Shown here piece after piece: positions 24,594 through 32,047 of a stretch of 54,147 nucleotides of DNA. The position numbers and the translations under genes are program-made. Origin of the DNA: Gemmatimonadetes bacterium 13_1_40CM_69_22 (GTDB lineage Bacteria; Gemmatimonadota; Gemmatimonadetes; Gemmatimonadales; GWC2-71-9); assembly GCA_001917665.1 (NCBI GenBank), contig MNEL01000034.1, positions 1-54,147 of the forward strand, written 5' to 3'. The first letter of the stretch is position 1; every line of letters begins with the position of its first letter. Below the pieces are notes generated by a model, which saw only the letters and a list, made by a program, of their open reading frames with translations, did no database searches and was not told the origin of the DNA.

Positions 24594-25420
24594 TAGTTTT
24601 GGCCCCCCCCTCCTCCGCCTCCCCCTCCTCCTCCCGGACCGCCCATGTCGTCCATGCGGTGCTTGCGCAGGCCGACGAGCGCGAGCACGCCCAGGACCGC
24701 CGCGCTCGCCACGGAGAAACCGGCGGTCTTGCTGAGATTGCGCGTCGGCAGTTGCGGCTGCTTTGGCAGGCCGTACACCTCCGGCTTGTCCACAAGCAGG
24801 TAGAACGAGTTGAGCCCGCCGAGCGCGCCGTTCGGGTCGGCGCCGTACAGGTCGGCTTTGGTGCCCTGGGCGCGGAGTTGCTCGACCCGTTTCTGCGCCC
24901 GCTGCCGCAGCTCCGTAATCGGCCCGAATTGGATCGAGTCGGTCGGACAGGCTTTGGAGCACGCGGGCTCGAGACCCACCTTGAGACGGTCATAACAGAG
25001 CGTGCACTTCTGCGCCGTGCCCGACACCGGGTTGATGTCGATCACGCCGAACGGACAGGCGGCGATGCACGCCCGGCAGCCGTTGCACACGTCGGACTGG
25101 ATCACGACCGTGTCGAACTCGGTGCGGATGATGGCGCCGGTGGGACACACTTCCAGGCAGCCCGCCTGGACGCAGTGCTTGCACACGTCGCTCATCATCA
25201 GCCAGCGGCCGTCGTACGGACCTTTGAACTGCTCGATGAAGCGGACGTGGCGCCAGTGGATGCCGTCGAGGCGGCGGGTGTTGTCGTAGCTGTCGCCGCT
25301 CAGCGTCCCGACCCCGCCGTTCTCGGCCGGGAGCTGGTTCCATTCCTTGCACGCCACCTCACACGCCTTGCAGCCGATGCAAACCGTGGTGTCGGTGAAG
25401 AATCCCAGGGCTTCGGCCAT
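24593..25420 (-). CDS. Formate dehydrogenase iron-sulfur subunit
   Basis: 275 residues. Sixteen cysteines in four clusters bind four [4Fe-4S] centres: CIGCKACEVAC, CKHCVQAGCLEVCP, CNGCRACIAACP and CTLCYDRLKVGLEPACSKACP. A single membrane helix near the C-terminus (VASAAVLGVLALVGL) anchors it, as in FdnH. Between catalytic and membrane subunits it wires electrons to NrfD. It lies one nucleotide after the catalytic subunit stop. Oddity: the C-terminus ends in a run of eleven glycines encoded by a purine-rich tract. Confidence 0.95.
   Translation of the reverse strand: MAEALGFFTDTTVCIGCKACEVACKEWNQLPAENGGVGTLSGDSYDNTRRLDGIHWRHVRFIEQFKGPYDGRWLMMSDVCKHCVQAGCLEVCPTGAIIRTEFDTVVIQSDVCNGCRACIAACPFGVIDINPVSGTAQKCTLCYDRLKVGLEPACSKACPTDSIQFGPITELRQRAQKRVEQLRAQGTKADLYGADPNGALGGLNSFYLLVDKPEVYGLPKQPQLPTRNLSKTAGFSVASAAVLGVLALVGLRKHRMDDMGGPGGGGGGGGGGGQN
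24602..24640. repeat. Poly-glycine-coding tract
   Basis: A G/A-rich (coding strand) simple tract near the end of the FeS subunit gene gives eleven consecutive Gly before the terminal Gln-Asn. Such a tract is prone to slippage, and any length change not divisible by three would shift the stop that is fused to the nrfD start. Confidence 0.75.
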
Positions 25421-25421
25421 A

Positions 25422-28400
25422 TCACGCCTTCTCCACGTTGCAGACGAACGCCTTGCCCTCGTGGATCGACACGTTGGGATCTCCCACCCAGGCGGTCAGG
25501 TCGTTGACGACATCGCCGGTGCTCAGGCCCATCCAGCCCCAGTGCCAGGGCATGCCGACGTGGTGGATGCGCTTGCCGCCGACATTCATCACGCCGATGC
25601 GGTCGGTGACGAGCGCCTTTGCGCGGATGTGGCCCCGCGGGCTCGAGACGACGACCCAATCGAGGTTCTTGATCCCTTTCTCTTGCGCGAGCCCCTTGCC
25701 GAGCTCGATGAACAGCTCGGGCTGGAGCTCGGCGAGCCACGGCAGCCAGCGGCTCATGGCACCGGCCAAGTAGTGCTCGGTGAGGCGGTACGTGCTGATG
25801 ACGTACGGGAACTTCGGGTCACCTACCACCGCGAGCTGGTTGTAGGGCTTGCCCGGCGCCCAGACCTTGTGCACCGGGCTGGTCTGCTGCTTGTACAGCG
25901 GGTTGTGGATCGGCGACTCGTGTGGCTCGTAGTGCGTCGGCAGCGGGCCGTCCACGAGACCGGCGGGCACGAACAGCCAGCCTCTGCCGTCCGCTCGCAT
26001 GATGAACGGCTGGGTCCCGGACAGGGCGTCGAGGCCGATGCCGTCCGGCTTGGGTTGCGCGTCGGGCGCCTTCGTCGCGCCGAAGTCGGGCACGTCGTAG
26101 CCGACCCACTTTCCCTTGGGCACCGGCTTCCCGGTCTTCGCATCGGGCGGGTTCACGAAGCTCGGGTCCCACCAGATCCAGCGCTTGCGCTCGCTCCAGG
26201 GGTTGCCCTTCAGGTCGGCGGACGCGCGGTTGTACATGACGCGCCGGTTGGCCGGCCAGGCCCAACCCCACTTCAGGTGTGCGCCCGGCACGCCCGGCGG
26301 ATCGGGCTCGCGCCGCGCGGTGAGGTTCTGATCCCACGCCGGGTAGCAGCCGCAGTAGATCCACGACGCGCACGTCGTCGACCCGTCGTCTTTCAGCTCG
26401 GCGAAGCCTTTGAGATGCTGCTTCGGATCGGCCGTCTGATAGCCGTTGATCTCCCGTAGCACTTTGCGCGCGCTGATTTCACCGGGATAGAGCGGCTCCT
26501 CGCCCGCATCCGGATCGAAGTCCCAGGTGAGGTTGTTCCAACCCTGGTCACGCGGCAGCTTCGAGCCGGCGTACGCCTTCTTGAGCCGCTTCGCCAGGTT
26601 GTGGTAGAACCAGCTGTCGGTGCGACAGTCGCCCGGGGCCTTCGCGGCGAAGGAGTGCCACTGCAGCATGCGCTGCGTGTTCGTGAAGCTGCCGTCGTAC
26701 TCGGCGATCTGGGTGGACGGGAAAAAGAAGATCTCGGTCTTGATGTCCTCGATCTTCACTTCGCCGCTTTTCACCTCGGGGCCCAAATACCAGTGCGTGG
26801 CCGTCTCGGTGAGCCAGTTGTCCTTAACTACGAGCCAGTCGAGCTGGCGCAGCGCCCGCCGGGTCGCCCCGCCGTTGAGCGACGTGGCGGGGTTCTGCCC
26901 GACGCAGCACATCCCCTTGACCTTGCCCTCGGCCATGGCGGCGAACATGGCGATGTGCGAGTGATCGCCGAGAATTTTCGGGTGCCAGTCGTAGCCGAAG
27001 TCGTTCTCGGTGGTCGCCACCGCGCCGTACATCGACTTCAAATACGAGACGAGGAACTTCGGCGTGTTGCCGTAATAGCTCGTGGGGCTGGTCTCGGCCG
27101 CCATGTAGTCCCGCAGCGTCTCGTGCGGCCGCAGCGCCGACGGCGCGTTCATGTACCCGTGGATGCTGTGGTACAGCGTCGGCACATCGGTCGAGCCCTG
27201 GATCGCCGCATGGCCGCGCAGGGCCATCACGCCGGCACCGGGTCGGCCGATGTTGCCCAGCAAGAGCTGCAGCAGCGCGCAGCAGCCGATCATCTGAACG
27301 CCGTAGGTGTGCTGCGTCCACGCAACCGCGTAGGCGAACGCGCTGGTCCGGTCGCGACCCGAATTCTCGAGCAGCAGCTCGGCCACCTTGATGAACTTCT
27401 CTTTGGGCGAGCCGCACACCTGCTCCACCATCTCGGGCGTGTAGCGGCTGAAGTGCCGCTTCAAGATCTGGAACACGCAGTGCGGATTCTGGAGCGTCGG
27501 ATCCTTCTCGGCCGGCCCCGGTTTGAGCGACCGCACCAGGTCGTCGAACGGCGGGCCGGCGCGCTTGGCGATCAAGTCCTTCGTGGCCGGGCCGGGAGCC
27601 TTGGGGCCGCGCTTGTACGCCCAGGTGGCGTTGTCGTAGCGACCCTCGAGCCCATTGTACGGCCAGAACGGCGGCTCTGAGAACTTCACCAAGCCTGAGA
27701 ACACGCCGTCCAACTCCTCGGTGTCCTTGAAGTCCTCACTGATGATCGTCGCGGCGTTGGTGTAGTTGACCGCGAACTCCTTGAAGAAGGGGTCCGTGTT
27801 CCACCGCTTGCTGTTGATGACGTAATTGATCAGTCCACCGAGGAATGCGATGTCCGAGCCCGCGCGGATCTGCACGTGCAGGTCCGCCATGGCACTGGTG
27901 CGGGTGAAGCGAGGGTCGACGTGGACGAGCTTCGCGCCGTTCAACTTGGCCTTCATGGGCCAGCGGAACGCCACCGGGTGGCACTCCGCCATGTTCGAGC
28001 CCATGACCACGAAGCAGTCGGTGTGCTCGAGGTTGCGCGGATACAGGGTTGCCGCGCCGCGTCCGAACCGTGTCCCCAGACCGGGGACGCTAGAGCTGTG
28101 TCATATCCTGGCCTGATTCTCGATGGCGACGACCCCCAACCCGCGCCAAAACTTCTGGCACACGTGGTTGAACTCGTTGTCCAGGGTCGCGCCACCGAGC
28201 GCGAACACTGCGGGGCTCATGTTCACGAGCTTCCCGTTGGGGAGCTTCTCGATGAACGTCTCGTCTCGGGTCTTCTTAGTCAGCTCTGCCACGCGGTCCA
28301 TGGCCCACTCGAGCTCCACGACGTCCCAATCCTTGGCGCCGGGCTTGCGGTGCAGCACCTTCGTGGCCCGGTTCGGGTTCATGTGGAGCTGGTAGATCGC

Positions 28401-28676
28401 CGCACCCTTGGGGCAGAGGGTGCCCTCGTTGTGCGGGCTGCGCGGATCGCCTTCGATGTTCACGATCTTGCCGTCGACGGTGTGGATGAGGGTCGCACAC
28501 CCGACGGAACAGAACGGGCAAATGCTCGGCGTGGTCTTGGCGTCTTTGATGCGCAGCGCTTGCGCTCGTGCTTCCGCCGGCGCCAGTGTCACGCCGAGCC
28601 CGACCAGGCCGCCGATCGCCGTTCCGGCCCCGGCGCTGGCGGTGAGCCGCAAGAAATCCCGTCGACCGACCTGCAT
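25422..28676 (-). CDS. fdnG: Selenocysteine-containing formate dehydrogenase catalytic subunit (TGA at 28101-28103 read as Sec)
   Basis: 1084 residues, read through one in-frame TGA as Sec192. The ATG at 28676 has GGAGGGG upstream. A twin-arginine signal (VGRRDFLRLTASAGAG) is followed by the [4Fe-4S] motif CPFCSVGC with a fourth Cys in GTLCPKGAA, then the molybdopterin domains. Just before the TGA the protein reads FWRGLGVVAIENQARI, just after it HSSSVPGLGTRFGRGAATLY, exactly the Sec-His context of FdnG/FdhF. Reading frame is continuous on both sides. The Sec would ligate Mo or W and take part in formate oxidation in the periplasm. It heads the FeS-NrfD-lipoprotein-FdhE cluster. Automatic gene callers would split it into two fragments (28101-28676 and 25422-28010). 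Confidence 0.95.
28065..28103 (-). promoter_or_regulatory. Bacterial SECIS element directing selenocysteine at the TGA
   Basis: Immediately after the TGA (28103-28101, minus strand) an apical hairpin GTCCCC-GGTCT-GGGGAC occupies 28088-28072. The six pairs are perfect and the loop is GGTCT, identical to the SelB-binding loop of E. coli fdhF. The loop begins 18 nt after the TGA, the same spacing as in fdhF as I recall it. This is the cis signal that recruits SelB and Sec-tRNA. Confidence 0.9.
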
Positions 28677-28739
28677 ACAGTCCCCTCCGCGCTCGAGATT
28701 GAGGTGGGTGCGCGAAGCTTTCGAGCCGACTGCCCGGAT

Positions 28740-28768
28740 GATATAGGGACATGAGTCGGAGGGCGCAA
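28740..28768 (-). promoter_or_regulatory. Candidate sigma-70-type promoter of the formate dehydrogenase operon
   Basis: On the minus strand, TTGCGC (28768-28763), 17-nt spacer, TATATC (28745-28740). The start point would lie near 28733, giving a leader of roughly 57 nt before the ATG at 28676. It is the only AT-rich patch in the divergent gap. Confidence 0.45.
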
Positions 28769-28843
28769 CCCCCGTCAAGCACGCGCTGCCGCGGAATTCT
28801 CGGAGGGGGTGGCGATACCTGGGCGGTCGGTCTAGTCTACCGG

Positions 28844-29404
28844 ATGCCCGAACTTCCAGCGCTCACGCCCGAGTATTTCGAGATCCTCGTGGTGCGCGAG
28901 CTGCGGAAAGTCGGCCTCGAGGTGTCGGCCTTGAGCCTCCATCGGCGCTCGACCCAGGTACACGCCGAGCCCGGCTATCTTCTTGAGCTCAAAGGCGTAG
29001 TGAGCCGAGCCGACTGGCAGCGCCTGGCGCTCATCGGCTGTCGGCGACAGGAGGCGCTCATCGGGCGCCCCGACATCGAATCCTTCAGGGAGCACCTCGC
29101 GGAAGCGGGTGTCGAGGCCGGGATCCTCTTTGCCACGGCGGCCTTCGCGCCGGAAGCCCTGCGCGCCGCCCAAGACTGTGCCCTCGCCCTGCTGCGCGTT
29201 ACGGACGGGCGAACGGCGTTCGACACGAGCGGGTGGGGCACACCCGGGCATTATCCTGCCTGGCTCCCCGCCTACTGCGCCCAGGTCGTCGGTCGCGACA
29301 TCGCAGGTCAGCCGCATTACCGGCTGCTCGAAACCGGCCAGGGTGACCTGATCCTGGATCAGCTCCGGACCGAGAGCAGGGACCCGGGTCTCTCGGGTCT
29401 ATAG
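28844..29404 (+). CDS. Mrr-like restriction-endonuclease-fold protein (probably degenerate)
   Basis: 186 residues from the ATG at 28844 (MPELPALTPEYFEILV). The layout follows Mrr-type PD-(D/E)xK folds: helix YFEILVVRELRKVGLEV, then a strand pair ending YLLELKGVV (E-x-K), the helix WQRLALIGCRRQEALIG, and the strand-helix GILFATAAFAPEALRAAQDCALALLRVTDG. The usual 'D..G.D' acidic residues are not evident, so nuclease activity is doubtful. No methylase or specificity gene is nearby. A frame extension upstream to 28751 has no support. Confidence 0.55.
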   Translation: MPELPALTPEYFEILVVRELRKVGLEVSALSLHRRSTQVHAEPGYLLELKGVVSRADWQRLALIGCRRQEALIGRPDIESFREHLAEAGVEAGILFATAAFAPEALRAAQDCALALLRVTDGRTAFDTSGWGTPGHYPAWLPAYCAQVVGRDIAGQPHYRLLETGQGDLILDQLRTESRDPGLSGL

Positions 29405-29417
29405 AAAGGGGCTCAGC

Positions 29418-29717
29418 ATGGCGGAGCAGGGACGTCAGAAGGATGCGATGGACGTGCTCCAGGCCTGGGTGGACGATTACAACGCCCGCGCGCGGCCCGC
29501 GATTCCGCTGGGCTCCGCGGGTGAAGCCGGCGGGGCGCAGCTGCGGCTGAAGTACACTCCGGTCGAGGGCGAGGCGTCGATCCTCCACATGGTCGCCGTC
29601 AGCCGCAACGGTCGCGCCAGCATCCTGGTGCAGCGGTTCGAGGGACCCAGCGCCGAGACGGCGGTGCAGGCAGGAATGTGGGCCAGCACGCAGCTCGGGC
29701 GCAGGCCCGCCGTGTGA
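29418..29717 (+). CDS. Small unknown protein
   Basis: 99 residues preceded by AAGGGG, 13 nt after the Mrr-like gene. It has an N-terminal helix (KDAMDVLQAWVDDYNARA) and an alternating strand region (LRLKYTPVEGEASILHMVAVSRNGRASILVQRF). No signal peptide. No family recognised. The stop overlaps the GTG of the HAF gene. Confidence 0.7.
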   Translation: MAEQGRQKDAMDVLQAWVDDYNARARPAIPLGSAGEAGGAQLRLKYTPVEGEASILHMVAVSRNGRASILVQRFEGPSAETAVQAGMWASTQLGRRPAV

Positions 29718-30706
29718 GCGCGTCCCACCGCTCCCCGGTGGCCGCGTCGACCGATGCGTCCATTCAGGAGCTGGGCACGCTGGGCGGCGCGGTCAGCCAG
29801 TCGAAGGCAGTGAACCGGCGCGGCCACGTCGTGGGCACGGGCCGGGACAGCTTGGGGCGGAGCCGGGCGTTCATCTGGAAAGAGGGCTCAGGGATCGTCG
29901 ACCTGCGCCCCTCGACGGGCGTGAACAGCTCGGCCAACGACATCAACGAGCTGGGCGACATCGTGGGCGGCGGGGATACCGGTTTTGCCGCGTTTCACGC
30001 CTACCTGCTGTCCGAGGGCACGAGCTTCGATCTCGGTACGCTTGGCGGGAACGAAAGCGAAGCGCTGGCGATCAACCGGCGGGGACAGGTCGCTGGGCAC
30101 AGCCGGATTGGAGGAGGAGGGGCGCTCGCCAAGCACGCCTTCTTCATCTCCGAGCCGGGCAAGATGCTCGACGTCGGGACTCTGGGTGGGGCGACCAGCA
30201 TCGCGCACGACGTGAACGACCTGGGAGAGGTCGTGGGCTTTTCCGAGACGAGCCTGGGCCAGCCTCACGCCTTCCTCTGGACGGTGACGGGCGGGATGCG
30301 GGATCTCGGCACGCTCGGAACCGCTAGCATGGCTCTTGGGATCAACAACCGGAGCGAGATCGTGGGCGGCAGCGGTCGCGCGTTCCTATGGAGCGAGCAG
30401 GCCGGCATCGTCGATTTGGGAACGCTCGGGGGGCGGACGAGTTGTGCCAGCGACATCAACGATCTCGGCTGCATCGTGGGAGTGAGCCAGACCGGGGAAG
30501 CCGATCGCCGGGGCCTTCCCGTCACCCACGCGTTTCTCCGGACGCCGGACGGGACGATGGTGGACCTGGGCACGCTGGGGGGCGAGCACAGCTCCGCGGC
30601 AGCGGTCTCGGAGGAAGCAGGCGGCACTCTTTGGATCGCGGGACACAGCCACGACGCGTCGGCGCGCCTTTGTGCCGTCCTCTGGACGGTGCGCCTGCGG
30701 TCTTGA
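29714..30706 (+). CDS. HAF-repeat protein
   Basis: 330 residues from a GTG overlapping the previous stop (GTGA). Seven tandem repeats of about 40-50 residues follow the pattern 'DLGTLGG...A..IN..G.VVG.......HAFLW', e.g. MLDVGTLGGATSIAHDVND and IVDLGTLGGRTSCASDIND. HAF repeats form beta-propeller-like extracellular proteins in many environmental bacteria. There is no clear signal peptide at the chosen start. Function unknown. Its end converges with the response-regulator gene 14 nt away. Confidence 0.85.
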   Translation: MSASHRSPVAASTDASIQELGTLGGAVSQSKAVNRRGHVVGTGRDSLGRSRAFIWKEGSGIVDLRPSTGVNSSANDINELGDIVGGGDTGFAAFHAYLLSEGTSFDLGTLGGNESEALAINRRGQVAGHSRIGGGGALAKHAFFISEPGKMLDVGTLGGATSIAHDVNDLGEVVGFSETSLGQPHAFLWTVTGGMRDLGTLGTASMALGINNRSEIVGGSGRAFLWSEQAGIVDLGTLGGRTSCASDINDLGCIVGVSQTGEADRRGLPVTHAFLRTPDGTMVDLGTLGGEHSSAAAVSEEAGGTLWIAGHSHDASARLCAVLWTVRLRS

Positions 30707-30720
30707 CTGTGCTCGTGGCC

Positions 30721-31350
30721 CTACCGGGGGGGGCGGGGAGGGGGGGAGCCGTGCGCATACTTGAGGGCCGCCTCGGTGCGGTTCTTGACGCCCAACTTCG
30801 AAAACAGGTGCTGCACATGGAACTTGACCGTGTTGTCCGAGAGGCCGAGGCGCTCGGCGATCTGCGGGTTGGTGAGCCCCCCGGCGACGAGGCTCCAGAC
30901 CTCGCGCTCCCGCGGCGTCAAGTCTCCCGGGGTACCCGCTCCCCGGCCTTCGATCCAGCGACGCGCGGCCTGCGGGAAGACCAGCTGCCCCCCGTGGACC
31001 TGCCGGATTGCGGTGAGCGTCTGTTGCGGCGGTTCGGTTTTGAGGGCGAGCCCGTCCGCGCCGGCGTCGAGCGCTGACCGGAGCGAGTCGCCGTCATTGT
31101 AAGCGGTCAGGACCAGCACCTTGGGCGCGGCGGGACGGTGCCGCAGCGCGGTGATCACCTCGGTGCCCTTGATGCTCGTCAGCTCGAGGTCGAGCACTAC
31201 CACGTCGGGCTTGTGCTGCTGTACCAGCTTCAGCACCTCGGTGCCGTCCGTGGTCCACGCGGCCACCTTCATATCGGGCTCGCCCTCGAGCAGGGCCCGA
31301 AGCCCCTCGAGCACGATCGCATGGTCGTCCGCCAGCAACACCCGAATCAT
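30721..31350 (-). CDS. NarL/FixJ-family response regulator
   Basis: 209 residues. Receiver domain with LLADDHA at the start, phosphoacceptor Asp in VVVLDLELTSIKG, and the switch Lys in LALKTEPP. A LuxR-type helix-turn-helix follows from about residue 143 (LTPREREVWSLVAGGLTNPQIAERLGLSDNTVKFHVQHLFSKL). Ends in a Pro/Arg tail. It lies 10 nt after its likely partner kinase. Confidence 0.95.
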   Translation of the reverse strand: MIRVLLADDHAIVLEGLRALLEGEPDMKVAAWTTDGTEVLKLVQQHKPDVVVLDLELTSIKGTEVITALRHRPAAPKVLVLTAYNDGDSLRSALDAGADGLALKTEPPQQTLTAIRQVHGGQLVFPQAARRWIEGRGAGTPGDLTPREREVWSLVAGGLTNPQIAERLGLSDNTVKFHVQHLFSKLGVKNRTEAALKYAHGSPPPRPPR

Positions 31351-31360
31351 GTCGTGCGAT

Positions 31361-32047
31361 TCACTCGGCCGGCAGGGTGACCGTCAGCGACGTCCCGCGA
31401 CCGGGCGCGCTGTCGACCGCGAAGGTGCCGCCCAGCATCTCGACGCGATCCTGAATGCCGCGCAACCCGAAGTGCCCCCCTTCCACCCCTACGTCCTCCT
31501 CGCTCGCCAGCACCCGTTGGGGATCGAACCCCTTGCCGTCGTCCGCGACGATCAGGGCGAGGGAGCTGCCGCGCCGATCGACGCTCACGCGCTGCCGCGC
31601 CGCCCCGGAATGCCGGTGGCCGTTGGCCAGGGCCTCCTGGAGGATGCGGTAGATCGCGATCTTGGTCGGCAGGGCGCAGTCACCGAGGTCGGCCGGCAGG
31701 TCGAGCTCGATCGCCTGGTCGGTGAGGGTCTCGTGCTGTACGGCGAGCCCTTCGATGATCTCGCCGAGGGCGCGGCGCTCGAAGCCCGGCGGCCGAAACA
31801 CGCCGATGAAGTTGCGGATCTCGCCGAGGGCGCGCTCCAGCAGCCTCACCGCCTGCCCGGCCCGCTGCTGCGCCGTGGGATCTCCGGCGAGCGAGCGGTC
31901 GAGCACCTGGAGCTGGGACAGGGCCGCGAAGATGTCCTGCACCGGGCCGTCGTGCATGTCGAGAACGATCCGCTGCAGCTCCCGCTCGCTCGTTGCCAGG
32001 AGACGCCGCGAGGCGGCGCGGGCTTCAGCGTCCCGCGGGGCCGTCAC
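31361..32047 (-). CDS. Soluble NarX/DesK-type histidine kinase
   Basis: 228 residues from a GTG at 32047 that lies inside the end of the upstream gene (23-nt overlap). HisKA_3 domain with phosphoacceptor His in IVLDMHDGPVQDIFAALSQL, then HATPase (RILQEALANGHRHSGAAR, LIVADDGKGFDPQ, GHFGLRGIQDRVEMLGG). No sensor or membrane domain is present, so an input signal must come from a partner or cytoplasmic ligand. It pairs with the NarL-type regulator. Confidence 0.9.
   Translation of the reverse strand: MTAPRDAEARAASRRLLATSERELQRIVLDMHDGPVQDIFAALSQLQVLDRSLAGDPTAQQRAGQAVRLLERALGEIRNFIGVFRPPGFERRALGEIIEGLAVQHETLTDQAIELDLPADLGDCALPTKIAIYRILQEALANGHRHSGAARQRVSVDRRGSSLALIVADDGKGFDPQRVLASEEDVGVEGGHFGLRGIQDRVEMLGGTFAVDSAPGRGTSLTVTLPAE

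Noticed and set aside
28101-28195. Reading the FDH gene as two separate genes or a pseudogene split by a nonsense codon
   Set aside because: The TGA falls exactly at the known selenocysteine site and is followed by a canonical SECIS loop with no other defects in the gene.
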